Under the pieces are notes generated by a model. It was not told where the DNA came from, did not search any database, and was given only the letters and a program-made list of their open reading frames with translations. A DNA stretch of 64,000 nucleotides from M2408 sp040386975 (GTDB taxonomy: Bacteria; Bacteroidota; Bacteroidia; Flavobacteriales_D; Crocinitomicaceae). Below are positions 33,540 through 43,066 of the stretch, one piece after another. The stretch spans positions 75,210 through 139,209 of the forward strand of contig JAZKEO010000024.1 in assembly GCA_040386975.1 (NCBI GenBank), given 5' to 3'. How positions within the stretch are numbered: the stretch's first letter is position 1; each line of letters opens with the position of its first letter. A program made the position numbers and the translations under genes.

Positions 33540-35156
33540 ATGAAAAATTTTTCAAAGCTGACATTTAGTTTAATACTACTTGTTTTAATCTTTACCTCAT
33601 GTAAAAAATTTGAAGACGTAAATAAAATAGCATCAACAGCTTGGAATCCAAATTTGGCTGTACCTTTGGCTCATGCTAAATTTGGTGTTTATGATGTATT
33701 AGCAAAATACGATAGTACGGACTTAATAATTGTTAATCCAAATACTGGGGAAATTGGGCTAATATATAGCAGTGAAATTGGTTCTTACACTGCTGAAGAA
33801 ATAGTTGATTTAGGGGAGATTGATCAAAATTTCATCTTAAACACGATAGATTTAGCTTTACCATCTATAGGCTCCTTTAATGGAACAATGAGTTCAAACA
33901 GAACTGAAACCTTTCAAATAGAGCCTGTTGGAGGAGTAGAACTAAAAACAGTCTCATTTAAATCTGGGATTTTAAACGTCACTTTATCAACAACTTTGAA
34001 ACACGATATGAGTGCGACTTTTACGTTCCCAAAGTTAGATTCTTTAGGTACACCTATAACTAGAAGTATATTATTTACTTATACAGGTGTTTCTCCACAA
34101 ACTGCAGAAATAAACATAGATTTAACAAATTTAAATGGTGATTTTACTTTGGACGGAACTTCTTTTAATCAAATGGAAGTCAATATTGCTACAACTGTTA
34201 TAGGAAACGGTAATGAAATTCAAGGAAATGAAAATTTCTCAATGGGCTTAAGTACGACAGAATTATTGTTTAATAATGTTACAGGTTATTTTGGCCAGCA
34301 AAATGTGGCACAAGTAGCTGATTCAGTTTTGTTAAAAGTTTTTCAAAATGCTTCAGCTGGAACTTTTGAATTGAGCAATCCTAAAATAGACTTTTTTATA
34401 GATAATACTTTTGGTTTTCCTGTTGACATTCATCTCAACGATTTAAAATCAATTAACGTTACAACTGGGCAAGAAACTATTCTTACATCAAGCACAACAA
34501 CAATAAATGTTTTGCATCCAACTGCTATTGGACAGCCATCAGTTGAAACAAATTTCGAATTAAATTCAACTAATACAACTAATTTATCTGAAGTCATATC
34601 CCCAACACCCAAATATTTTTACTACGAAATTGATGCTGTAGCAAATCCAAATGGTAATACTGGAATAGATAATTTCATAGAAGATGATAGTCGTTTTACT
34701 TTAAGAGCTGAAGTAAATATGCCATTGGAAGGTTTAGCATATGGATTTTCAATTGCCGACACATTTGATTTTGAATTTAATCAGAATACAGATCTTATTG
34801 AATCAATTACTTTTCGTTTAGTCATAGATAATGGTTTTCCTGTTCAATTAGGTGCTCAAGTTCATGCATTGGATCAAAATGATAATGTTATATTTTCAGT
34901 TTTTGGAACACCCGAAACAATTGCTAGTCCAGCTCCTGTGAGTACAGATGGAACCGTTATTTCATCTATCCAAAAAATAACAGATATTAACTTAAACGAA
35001 TCACAGATAAATCAACTTAATAAAGTTAAAAAATTAATTGTTTATGGTGAAGCTGCGACAACTGATGCACAAAATGGTACTTATGTGAAATTTTTCGACT
35101 TCTATAAGTTTGATCTGAAATTAGCCATGCAAGTTCAAGGAAGTACAAGTTTCTAA
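33540..35156 (+). CDS. large lipoprotein of unknown function
   Basis: This 538-residue protein has a lipobox ('LLVLIFTSC', Cys21). The mature part is Thr/Asn/Asp-rich and beta-dominated, without a known catalytic motif ('WNPNLAVPLAHAKFGVYDVL' near the start). I do not recognise the family beyond its look as a Bacteroidota surface lipoprotein. It is followed after 27 bp by the DUF5723 outer-membrane gene, so the pair may form an envelope complex (inference). Confidence 0.75.
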   Translation: MKNFSKLTFSLILLVLIFTSCKKFEDVNKIASTAWNPNLAVPLAHAKFGVYDVLAKYDSTDLIIVNPNTGEIGLIYSSEIGSYTAEEIVDLGEIDQNFILNTIDLALPSIGSFNGTMSSNRTETFQIEPVGGVELKTVSFKSGILNVTLSTTLKHDMSATFTFPKLDSLGTPITRSILFTYTGVSPQTAEINIDLTNLNGDFTLDGTSFNQMEVNIATTVIGNGNEIQGNENFSMGLSTTELLFNNVTGYFGQQNVAQVADSVLLKVFQNASAGTFELSNPKIDFFIDNTFGFPVDIHLNDLKSINVTTGQETILTSSTTTINVLHPTAIGQPSVETNFELNSTNTTNLSEVISPTPKYFYYEIDAVANPNGNTGIDNFIEDDSRFTLRAEVNMPLEGLAYGFSIADTFDFEFNQNTDLIESITFRLVIDNGFPVQLGAQVHALDQNDNVIFSVFGTPETIASPAPVSTDGTVISSIQKITDINLNESQINQLNKVKKLIVYGEAATTDAQNGTYVKFFDFYKFDLKLAMQVQGSTSF

Positions 35157-35183
35157 ATCATTTTATTCTACAATCTATTCAAT

Positions 35184-36584
35184 ATGAAATCAATAAAATT
35201 AATATATTTATTTGCAATCGTTTTTTTGAGTAATCAAATCACTTTTGCCCAAAAGAACTTTTCATTATACAACATGAAAAGCACTCAGCAAGCACTTTAT
35301 GTCAACCCATCATTTATGCCAAAAGGGAAAATTTTTGTAAGTGTTCCTGGGATTTCAATGCTTAGTTTTGGAGCCACAAACAGTGCATTTTCATTTAATG
35401 ATCTTTTCACAAAGCGTGCTGATGATTCCTTACAAATTAATACCGCTAATGTCATTTCGAATTTAAAGCCTTTAAACTTCTTTTCTACTGAATTAAATGA
35501 AGAAATAGTAGGTTTTGGAATAAAATTAAGTGATGGATATTTTAGTTTTAGTTCAACTTTCAAAATGCAAACCAATTTTGCATATCCAAAAGATTTAATT
35601 CAATTTGCATTTGAAGGAAATGGGAAAAGTTATATAGGAGAAAGAGCTTCTTTAGATGGTATTTCAATAAGTTTGAATAGTTATGTTGAGCATGCCTTTG
35701 GTTATACAAAGGAAATAAATGACAAATTAACCGTTGGAGCTAGATTAAAATTGATTTCTGGATTAGCAAATATTAAAACGGATGTTAACAACTTAGGAAT
35801 CTATACAGATCCAACAAGTTATGCTATTACAATTGATGGCTCAGCAGGAATTCAATCTTCTAATGTTTTGGCATTATTAGGCGATTCTACAACAACAGCT
35901 GCTGAGCAAAAAGCTATTGAACAAAGTGCAAAATCATCACTTTATAACTTCGCAAATAAGGGAGTTGGAATTGATTTAGGAGGAACGTATCACATCAATG
36001 AAAAATTATCTGTGAATGCTAGTATCATTGATTTAGGCTCTATTTCGTGGAAGGCAAATGTAAAAAATTATAAAACAAATGATATAAACTTCACTTTTGA
36101 CGGGATTGATTTGAATGAGTTTTTAAATGATACTACTCAAAAACCTCTTGATCGTTTATCTGACACTCTTCAAAAAATATTAAATTATGAAGAAAATACA
36201 GATAAATATGCAACATCTCTTAGAACAAAAATTTATTTAGGTGCAAATTACAATTTAACGAAAAACTTCAATGCAGGTGCCTTAATTTTCAATGAATTCA
36301 TTGGTGGAAAATACAGACCTGGCTTATCGTTATCTATGAATGCGACAGTAAAAAACTGGTTAGTTGCGACACTTAATTATTCTATTTACAACGGCGCATT
36401 TTCTAACGTTGGATTAGGGCTAAGTATGAGAGGTGGGCCGATACAATTTTACATAATGACTGACAACTTGTTATCATTTGTTAATCCTTTAAATACTAGA
36501 AATGTACATTTATGTGGTGGAATGTGCGTGTTCATAAAAGGAAAAGAGAAAAAAGTGAAAGACAAAGAAACGGAAGGTAAATAA
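35184..36584 (+). CDS. DUF5723-type outer-membrane protein
   Basis: This 466-residue protein has a signal peptide ('FLSNQITFAQ') and an opening typical of the DUF5723 family ('NFSLYNMKSTQQALYVNPSFMP'). A long barrel-like pattern with paired strands follows ('LTVGARLKLISGLANIKTD', 'LATLNYSIYNGAFSNVGLGLSMRGGPIQFYIMTDN'). It ends with a Lys/Glu-rich tail. These proteins resemble FadL/PorV-type barrels in fold, but the function is unknown. It sits between the lipoprotein and bestrophin-like genes in a rightward unit. Confidence 0.85.
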   Translation: MKSIKLIYLFAIVFLSNQITFAQKNFSLYNMKSTQQALYVNPSFMPKGKIFVSVPGISMLSFGATNSAFSFNDLFTKRADDSLQINTANVISNLKPLNFFSTELNEEIVGFGIKLSDGYFSFSSTFKMQTNFAYPKDLIQFAFEGNGKSYIGERASLDGISISLNSYVEHAFGYTKEINDKLTVGARLKLISGLANIKTDVNNLGIYTDPTSYAITIDGSAGIQSSNVLALLGDSTTTAAEQKAIEQSAKSSLYNFANKGVGIDLGGTYHINEKLSVNASIIDLGSISWKANVKNYKTNDINFTFDGIDLNEFLNDTTQKPLDRLSDTLQKILNYEENTDKYATSLRTKIYLGANYNLTKNFNAGALIFNEFIGGKYRPGLSLSMNATVKNWLVATLNYSIYNGAFSNVGLGLSMRGGPIQFYIMTDNLLSFVNPLNTRNVHLCGGMCVFIKGKEKKVKDKETEGK

Positions 36585-36603
36585 GATAAATCAATAAAAA
36601 AAT

Positions 36604-37479
36604 ATGGTTAACTATAATCCGAAAAGTTGGATTACTTTAATTTTTGCATTAAATCGAAGTGACACATTAAGAATGTTGTGGAAAGAACTCCTGTACATGG
36701 GGTTATTTACCTTAGTAATAGCATTTATTGAACTTCATTTTTTTCCAGAAGCAATTTTTCTTGAAAAGTTAATTTCTGTTTACTCCTTAGTTGGTTTTGT
36801 AATCTCACTTTTATTAGTTTTCAGAACAAATACTGCCTACGATCGTTGGTGGGAAGGTCGAAAAAAATGGGGAGAAGTTGTGAATGATTCAAGAAATTTA
36901 GCTATAAAAATAGACGCTTTGCTTTCTGAACAAGATGAAAATTCTGACAAAGATTTTTTCAAGCGTATGATTCCTAATTTTGTTTTTGCGATGAAGGAAC
37001 ATCTTCGTAAAGGGGTTTTGTTCGATGAACTTAGCTTGATTGGTTCGGAAAGGAGTCATCTAGAAAACAAGATCCACATTCCTCTGGCAATTGTTGATCT
37101 GATGTACAAAAAAGTTGTCCAACTTAAAAGGTTGAATTTAATTTCTGGAGAAGATTTCATTGTCTTAGACAAAAACATCAACAATTTAATGGATTCGTGT
37201 GGAGCTTGTGAGCGTATTAAAAACACCCCTATCCCCTTTTCTTATAGTTTATTTCTGAAAAAATTCATTTTTATTTATGTTGTAACCATGCCATTAGCTT
37301 TTGTTACAATTTTTGGTTATTTTTCTGCTCTAATTGCAACTTTTGTTTTTTACGTTTTGGTAAGTATGGAAGTTTTGGCAGAGGAAATTGAAGATCCATT
37401 TGGTTCGGACGACAATGACTTGCCGACTGATGAATTGGCTCAAAAAATTAAAATTTCGGTTGAAGAAACTTTTAGTTGA
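36604..37479 (+). CDS. bestrophin-like anion channel protein
   Basis: This 291-residue inner-membrane protein is of the bestrophin/YneE type. It has hydrophobic segments around residues 30-50 and 58-78 and a pair in 212-255, plus the signature 'VFRTNTAYDRWWEGRKKWGEVVNDSRNLA' between them. A pair of Cys ('CGAC') near 199 and the C-terminal 'EVLAEEIEDPFGSDDNDLP' are also family marks. Homologues form pentameric ion channels. It follows DUF5723 by 19 bp. Confidence 0.9.
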   Translation: MVNYNPKSWITLIFALNRSDTLRMLWKELLYMGLFTLVIAFIELHFFPEAIFLEKLISVYSLVGFVISLLLVFRTNTAYDRWWEGRKKWGEVVNDSRNLAIKIDALLSEQDENSDKDFFKRMIPNFVFAMKEHLRKGVLFDELSLIGSERSHLENKIHIPLAIVDLMYKKVVQLKRLNLISGEDFIVLDKNINNLMDSCGACERIKNTPIPFSYSLFLKKFIFIYVVTMPLAFVTIFGYFSALIATFVFYVLVSMEVLAEEIEDPFGSDDNDLPTDELAQKIKISVEETFS

Positions 37480-37589
37480 GTCCTATTTCAATCCTAAATT
37501 GGAAGCTAAAAAAATGACCAAAACCCTTTTTAAATTAAAATTTAATTCATATTATTGTAACTAAATTAACTCAAAACAATTTATATGAC

Positions 37590-37967
37590 ATGAAAAAAAT
37601 ATTTTTAATTCTTACACTACTTGTAAGTTTTGCATTTACAACTAAAGCTCAAGAATACGTAGTTTATGATGGAGAAGTTTTCTCAATTATGTTCAAAAGT
37701 AATTCGGCAAACACAAAAATTTTAGATGTTCAGTTTAGTTCACAAGACGAAACTACAGGAGAATGGCAATGGAATATATTTGAGGTAACTGACTATTTTG
37801 ATTTTGAAGATACAGAAGTTGGAGGCTTCACTTTTAATGTAAAAGATGGTGTTGGAAGTAGTTTTGCTGTAGATTATTACAGAGACCAAAACTACGTTCT
37901 AGTGCATGCAATCAGAGCTGATGGCAGTTACGGAACCGAATGGAGATGTGATCTAAGAAAAGAATAA
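37590..37967 (+). CDS. small secreted protein of unknown function
   Basis: I do not recognise this 125-residue protein. It has a signal peptide (to 'FTTKAQ') and an acidic, aromatic beta-rich body with 'YFDFEDTEVGGFTFNV' and 'YGTEWRCDLRKE'. It is followed 18 bp later by a terminator, which supports a real monocistronic gene or the end of the preceding unit. Confidence 0.7.
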   Translation: MKKIFLILTLLVSFAFTTKAQEYVVYDGEVFSIMFKSNSANTKILDVQFSSQDETTGEWQWNIFEVTDYFDFEDTEVGGFTFNVKDGVGSSFAVDYYRDQNYVLVHAIRADGSYGTEWRCDLRKE

Positions 37968-37985
37968 TCTTAATTCAAAAAAAAT

Positions 37986-38020
37986 AAAAGGTAGAATTTA
38001 ATTATTCTGCCTTTTTTTTT
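37986..38020 (+). terminator. Rho-independent terminator
   Basis: AAAAGGTAGAAT and ATTCTGCCTTTT pair with one G-T wobble around a 6-nt loop, then a run of T to 38020. It ends the transcript of the small secreted protein before lepA. Confidence 0.9.
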
Positions 38021-38083
38021 CGTGAAAATGTCCTAAAAATGAATCTAAGCTACTTAAAATTTCCATATCCTAACTTTTTAGCG

Positions 38084-38091
38084 TAATTTTG
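38084..38091 (+). promoter_or_regulatory. -7 box for lepA
   Basis: TAATTTTG is a perfect TAnnTTTG. Transcription would begin near 38096-38098, after the ATG at 38093, which supports the lepA start at 38135. A leader hairpin follows (see 38091-38121). Confidence 0.5.
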
Positions 38092-38121
38092 TGTGTTGAA
38101 TTTTAAAATTCAAAGACACAC
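38091..38121 (+). other. hairpin at the start of the lepA leader
   Basis: TTGAATTTT / AAAATTCAA (38096-38113) is a perfect palindrome, extended by GTGTG / CACAC with a 3-nt bulge. It overlaps the predicted lepA transcription start. Confidence 0.4.
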
Positions 38122-38134
38122 ATTTAATACTTTC

Positions 38135-39931
38135 ATGAAGAATATTCGTAATTTTTGCATTATTGCACACATTGACCACGGAAAAAGTACTTTAGCTGAC
38201 CGTTTATTACAAACAACTGGAACGATTTCTGATCGCGACATGCAAGCTCAAGCTTTAGATAATATGGATTTGGAGCGCGAACGTGGAATTACGATTAAAA
38301 GTCATGCGATTCAAATGAATTACAAAAAAGATGGTGTTGACTATGTTTTGAATTTAATTGACACTCCAGGACACGTTGATTTCTCATACGAAGTTTCTCG
38401 TTCAATTGCTGCTTGTGAAGGTGCCTTGTTGATTGTTGATGCATCACAAGGGATTGAAGCTCAGACAATCTCAAACTTATATTTGGCTTTAGAACACGAT
38501 TTGGAAATTATTCCAATTTTAAATAAAATGGATCTTCCAGGTGCGATGCCAGAAGAAGTTTCAGATCAAATTATTGAATTATTGGGCTGTGGAGTGGATG
38601 ACATCATTCAAGCTTCTGGTAAAACAGGTTTGGGAGTTGACGCCATTCTAGATGCTGTCATTAAAAGAGTTCCAGCTCCAAAAGGAGATGAATCAGCACC
38701 GCTTCAAGCGATGATTTTTGATTCAGTTTTCAACTCTTTCCGAGGAATTATCGCTTATTTCAGAATTAGAAATGGTGTCATAAAAAAAGGAGACAAAGTT
38801 CAATTTTTTAATACTGGAAAAACGTATAATGCGGACGAAATTGGAATCTTGAAAATGGATTTATGTCCAAAAAATGAAGTAAAAGCGGGTGACGTTGGTT
38901 ACATCATTTCTGGAATTAAAACAGCTAAAGAAGTAAAAGTTGGTGATACGATTACTTTAGCTAATAATCCTTGTTTGGAAGCAATTCACGGGTTTGAAGA
39001 TGTAAAACCAATGGTTTTTGCTGGAATTTATCCAGTTGAAACAGATGAATACGAAGAATTGCGTTATTCCATGGAGAAATTACAATTAAACGATTCTTCT
39101 TTGGTTTTTGAACCAGAATCTTCAGCTGCTTTAGGTTTCGGTTTCCGTTGTGGATTCTTAGGTATGCTTCACATGGAAATCATTCAAGAAAGATTGGAGC
39201 GTGAGTTTAACATGACAGTTATTACGACAGTACCAAACGTTTCGTATTATTGCTACAACCGTCGTGAACCAGAAAAAGCAATTATTGTTAACAATCCATC
39301 TGAATTACCTGATCCAGCAGGAATTGACCACATTGAAGAACCATACATCAAGGCTCAAATCATTACAAAATCAGAATATACAGGTCAAGTAATGAGTTTG
39401 TGTATTGATAAACGTGGTGAACTAAAAAATCAAGTTTATCTAACACAGGATCGTGTTGAAATCACTTTTGAAATGCCTTTGGCGGAAATCGTTTTTGATT
39501 TTTATGACCGTTTGAAGTCTGTTTCTCGTGGTTACGCTTCTTTTGATTATCATCCAATTGGTTACAAATCTTCGGATTTAATTAAAATGGATTTGTTGTT
39601 AAATAGCGAACAAATTGATGCCCTTTCAGCTTTGGTTCACAGAAGTAACGCATACAGCTTAGGAAAACGTATCTGTGAAAAATTAAAAGAATTGATTCCT
39701 CGCCAGCAATTTGAAATTCCAATTCAAGCTGCAATCGGAGCAAAAATCATTGCCCGTGAAACAATCAAAGCTTTGAGAAAAGATGTTACCGCAAAATGTT
39801 ATGGAGGTGATATTTCTCGTAAACGTAAATTACTTGAAAAACAAAAAGAAGGTAAAAAGCGTATGCGTCAAATTGGTAAAGTCGAAGTTCCGCAAGAAGC
39901 ATTTATGGCGGTATTGAAGTTGAATGATTAA
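38135..39931 (+). CDS. lepA: elongation factor 4 (LepA)
   Basis: This ribosome back-translocase GTPase has 598 residues. The first ATG with a conserved N-terminus gives 'MKNIRNFCIIAHIDHGKSTLADRL', as in E. coli LepA. The G1-G4 motifs are present ('HIDHGKST', 'ERGITIKSHAI', 'DTPGH', 'NKMD'), and the unique LepA C-terminal domain ends 'AKCYGGDISRKRKLLEKQKEGKKRMRQIGKVEVPQEAF'. A longer start at 38093 would lie before the predicted transcription start. The OmpA-domain gene follows 8 bp later. Confidence 0.97.
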   Translation: MKNIRNFCIIAHIDHGKSTLADRLLQTTGTISDRDMQAQALDNMDLERERGITIKSHAIQMNYKKDGVDYVLNLIDTPGHVDFSYEVSRSIAACEGALLIVDASQGIEAQTISNLYLALEHDLEIIPILNKMDLPGAMPEEVSDQIIELLGCGVDDIIQASGKTGLGVDAILDAVIKRVPAPKGDESAPLQAMIFDSVFNSFRGIIAYFRIRNGVIKKGDKVQFFNTGKTYNADEIGILKMDLCPKNEVKAGDVGYIISGIKTAKEVKVGDTITLANNPCLEAIHGFEDVKPMVFAGIYPVETDEYEELRYSMEKLQLNDSSLVFEPESSAALGFGFRCGFLGMLHMEIIQERLEREFNMTVITTVPNVSYYCYNRREPEKAIIVNNPSELPDPAGIDHIEEPYIKAQIITKSEYTGQVMSLCIDKRGELKNQVYLTQDRVEITFEMPLAEIVFDFYDRLKSVSRGYASFDYHPIGYKSSDLIKMDLLLNSEQIDALSALVHRSNAYSLGKRICEKLKELIPRQQFEIPIQAAIGAKIIARETIKALRKDVTAKCYGGDISRKRKLLEKQKEGKKRMRQIGKVEVPQEAFMAVLKLND

Positions 39932-39939
39932 TCATTAGA

Positions 39940-41409
39940 TTGAAAGACAAAAGACATAAAACAAAAGTCTGGATTAACTTCAAAAAAGAAAATATAATCC
40001 AATCTTTAGGATTATTAATGTTCTTTTTGATTTTATTTTCCTTTCAAGCTTATACTCAAGGGTGTAAAAAAAGCACTGTATATTTCAATTTAAATAAACA
40101 TCGAAGCGAGAAGTTTTTTTTACAACATATAGATTCAATTCTTGAACGTTTTCATCCCGACACAACTTATTTGATGGAAATTCATGGGCATACGGATGAA
40201 TCTGGCTCAGAATCAGAGAACCTTGAACTTGCAGCTGAGCGAATCGGATTTGTACGAAATTATGTTTACTCCAAACAGTTGAAAAACATTCGTATTCTGA
40301 CACAAAATTTTGGTGAAAAAAGTCCAATTTCCGATAAAAACAAAGAAAATCGTCGTGTAAACATTTTTACTTATCCTCTAAATTCTGATGGAACAGTAAC
40401 TGTCGGAAATCCAAACGGAAATCGAGTTAAATTACCAATCAATTATTTTAATAAATGTGGCTACTGCACTACTGAACCGAGTTTAAAAACTGAAGAAGAA
40501 GTTTTTAACAAAAATGACGAAGGAATAAGTGTTTTGATAGAATCTAATTGTGAACAAGATATCGAATGTTATACGGTAGAATTCCGTTTCAAACCTGAAC
40601 AATTTAATAATTCATCAGGAGTAAAAGTCCCACTTCCACTTAAAATAACTGGTTGTGGTAATAAAATTCAACTTTCTAAAGATTCAATTGTCTTAGATAC
40701 CAATTACTATAAACAATTCCTTATAAGTTTTGACACAAGTAGAAATGAATATGTAGTCAAACATGATTGCTTTTACCCTTATAAAATATGTTTATGCCAA
40801 TCTAGAGATATATGTTATTATAGAGATATTATTTCAAATGATTCCATCTTAAACTCTCGCTCAGCGCAACTTTTCACTTATATAAAAACATATTCAGATA
40901 ACGAGCCAATATATAGAGATTCGGTAATCAAATTTATCGATTCAGTGGAATATTATTGTGGTGGTAGAGAACATACGATTATAAGTTTAGGATATTTAAA
41001 TGAAAAATTATTATTTCTAAATAAAAAGTGTGATCAATTACTTAAAGTGCCAAAAATTTCAAAAAATAATCTTTTATCATATTTCAATTTACAAATCCAA
41101 GTAAAAGACTACAAACCAATCAATTACTTAAATTCTAAACTATTAATTAAAATTCCAAAAAAAGAAGGAATTGATAGTGTTGGATTTTACATTGAAGCGT
41201 TGGATTTTTTCATACCAATAGACAAAGACATTAAAGGGAAATATCTTACTAAAATATTGGATTTCCCCTATAGTTTTGGTTTGAAAAAGGGAGACAAAAT
41301 TATCTCAATTGATTACAAGAAACCAAAGAAAAGATATAGTAAACGGAAAAAAGTACTTAAAGTAAAAATCAAAAAAAAATATTTTCCTATTGAGAAGAAA
41401 TCGAAATAA
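39940..41409 (+). CDS. OmpA-domain protein with long unknown C-terminal region
   Basis: This exported protein has an OmpA/Pal-type peptidoglycan-binding domain near residues 45-150 ('TVYFNLNKHRSEKFFLQHIDSILERF', 'IHGHTDESGSESENLELAAERIGFVRNYV'). A Cys-containing region of unknown fold extends to 489, with a basic Lys-rich tail. OmpA domains usually end proteins; here one comes first. I use the TTG at 39940, which gives a positively charged start to the signal peptide. An ATG at 40018 would leave almost no n-region. It lies 8 bp after lepA. Confidence 0.7.
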   Translation: MKDKRHKTKVWINFKKENIIQSLGLLMFFLILFSFQAYTQGCKKSTVYFNLNKHRSEKFFLQHIDSILERFHPDTTYLMEIHGHTDESGSESENLELAAERIGFVRNYVYSKQLKNIRILTQNFGEKSPISDKNKENRRVNIFTYPLNSDGTVTVGNPNGNRVKLPINYFNKCGYCTTEPSLKTEEEVFNKNDEGISVLIESNCEQDIECYTVEFRFKPEQFNNSSGVKVPLPLKITGCGNKIQLSKDSIVLDTNYYKQFLISFDTSRNEYVVKHDCFYPYKICLCQSRDICYYRDIISNDSILNSRSAQLFTYIKTYSDNEPIYRDSVIKFIDSVEYYCGGREHTIISLGYLNEKLLFLNKKCDQLLKVPKISKNNLLSYFNLQIQVKDYKPINYLNSKLLIKIPKKEGIDSVGFYIEALDFFIPIDKDIKGKYLTKILDFPYSFGLKKGDKIISIDYKKPKKRYSKRKKVLKVKIKKKYFPIEKKSK

Positions 41410-41416
41410 GATTATT

Positions 41417-41962
41417 ATGAAATTTATTTACACTTCTATTTTATTTTTCACAATAAATAGTATTCTATATTCCCAAAAATTAGAATCTATTCCCAACGGA
41501 AAAGGACTTTATTTTGAGAATTTACATTGCATTAATGATTCTATGTTTCGTTCTGAACAACCAAGTAAAACTGGGATTTTAGAAATTCAAAAATTAGGCG
41601 TAAAATCTGTTTTAAGTTTGCGAAATATTAAGTCGGATAGATTCATCAAACGAAAGTCAAATTTAATCTTCTACAAGAAAACCATCAACGCTTGGACGAT
41701 GACAGAAGATGAAGTTATTGAAGCGTTGAAATTGTTTCTTAAGAGTGAAAAACCTGTTTTAATTCATTGTGTTCATGGCTCAGATAGAACGGGAACAATT
41801 GTGGCATCTTATCGCATTATTTTTGAAAACTGGACAAAGGAAAAAGCCATTGCTGAAATGCTTGAAACACACTATGGTTTTCACGAAAATTTTGATAATT
41901 TAATCGAATTATTAAAAAATCTTGATGTTGAAAGGGTAAAAAAGGAATTGAAATTGATTTAA
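41417..41962 (+). CDS. exported dual-specificity phosphatase-like protein
   Basis: This 181-residue protein has a signal peptide ('MKFIYTSILFFTINSILYSQ') and a cysteine-phosphatase domain with the P-loop 'IHCVHGSDRTG' (Cys118, Arg124) and an upstream 'WTMTEDEV' segment that may supply the acid. Such phosphatases dephosphorylate Tyr/Ser/Thr or other phosphomonoesters. Export puts it in the periplasm, where phosphoprotein substrates are less obvious. The start at 41417 leaves 7 bp after the OmpA-domain gene; the earlier ATG overlaps that gene. Confidence 0.85.
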   Translation: MKFIYTSILFFTINSILYSQKLESIPNGKGLYFENLHCINDSMFRSEQPSKTGILEIQKLGVKSVLSLRNIKSDRFIKRKSNLIFYKKTINAWTMTEDEVIEALKLFLKSEKPVLIHCVHGSDRTGTIVASYRIIFENWTKEKAIAEMLETHYGFHENFDNLIELLKNLDVERVKKELKLI

Positions 41963-42010
41963 GTTTGTGAATCAAAATCAATCTGCAATTTGTAATCTGC
42001 TAATCTGCAA

Positions 42011-42901
42011 TCAGTTTTCTTCCCGATCCTCAAAAACACTTCTCAAACTAATCAATTCTTCTACTTTTTCCACATTTCCAACTTGTTGAAAAGAAGCAAT
42101 TAAATTACTCAACATACGTTGAATGATAATTGTGTTGGAACAAGGTTCAAAGTGACTTCTTTCAGCTGGGATTTTTAATTGAGCAAGAAATTGAACAATG
42201 TCATTTTCATAAAAAATCTTTCCTTTGGAATACGTATTGATGTAAAAAAGTACGCCATACTTACTTTTATCGTCCATCATCAGTTGCGTTTTATTTTCAT
42301 CCATGTAACACAAAACAAAATGATTCGGTAAATTGACTCCAAAAACAGGAATCTCTAACTTCTGAGCGATGATACTGTAAATCAAACTCATAGTCAACGG
42401 ATTCCCCTTTTTTGTTTCTAAAACCGTATTTATGAATGAATTTAAAGGCGAATGAAATGATTTTGTATTTCCTTTAAAATGATGAATCTCATAAAATACT
42501 TTATTGAAAATATTTATTTTCTCAAAAGCTGTTTGATTGCTGTTTATTTCGAGCCAAATATCTTTTCTGATTTTTTCAATTTCTTGACAAACCACCTCTT
42601 CAATTAAGCCTGGATACTGATATTTAGCAATGATAATCGCTGCTTTCAGTAAATCTTTGTCGACCGAATTTTTCCAAGAACGTAAATTTTCTTTACTCTC
42701 CTCAAATTGAATTTCATGAATAATGTTTTCTATCCTATGCTGAAACAAAATGCCGAAATCTTCACTTTCCCACGAGTTTTCCAAATATGGAATCGCATCC
42801 TTACCGTAAGATTTTAGCTGATTACGTACGTGTTCAAAAACTTGATCATTTGGATCATCAATCAAATGAATTAAAGCTTTTACTGACTGTACATTTATCA
42901 T
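42011..42901 (-). CDS. SirB1-like transglutaminase-fold protein
   Basis: This 296-residue protein of the Transglut_core2/SirB1 family has an N-terminal helical (HEAT-like) region (1-110) and a C-terminal domain carrying 'KGNPLTMSLIYSIIAQKLEIPVFGVNLPNHFVLCYMDE'. The fold is papain-like, but the nucleophile Cys is not in the usual place, so activity is uncertain. The ATG at 42901 is chosen because TATATTTG sits 4 nt upstream; the earlier ATG would precede the promoter. It converges on the phosphatase. Confidence 0.85.
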   Translation of the reverse strand: MINVQSVKALIHLIDDPNDQVFEHVRNQLKSYGKDAIPYLENSWESEDFGILFQHRIENIIHEIQFEESKENLRSWKNSVDKDLLKAAIIIAKYQYPGLIEEVVCQEIEKIRKDIWLEINSNQTAFEKINIFNKVFYEIHHFKGNTKSFHSPLNSFINTVLETKKGNPLTMSLIYSIIAQKLEIPVFGVNLPNHFVLCYMDENKTQLMMDDKSKYGVLFYINTYSKGKIFYENDIVQFLAQLKIPAERSHFEPCSNTIIIQRMLSNLIASFQQVGNVEKVEELISLRSVFEDREEN

Positions 42902-42905
42902 GTGA

Positions 42906-42913
42906 CAAATATA
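42906..42913 (-). promoter_or_regulatory. -7 box abutting the SirB1-like start
   Basis: The minus strand reads TATATTTG and ends 4 nt before the ATG. A TTG/TTTTTTG run lies 15-22 bp upstream. The transcript would be leaderless or nearly so. Confidence 0.5.
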
Positions 42914-43066
42914 TGACAAGTAAAAACTCAAAAAACAATACTAAAATGATTTTTTGAATACGGAAATGTTAATAGCTGGAAAAAGTTAGGAATTAGAAGT
43001 TATGAGTTAGTAGTTTGATTCACAGTGAAAAACAAAGTCTAACTTTCCAAAAGTCTAATAATCTAA

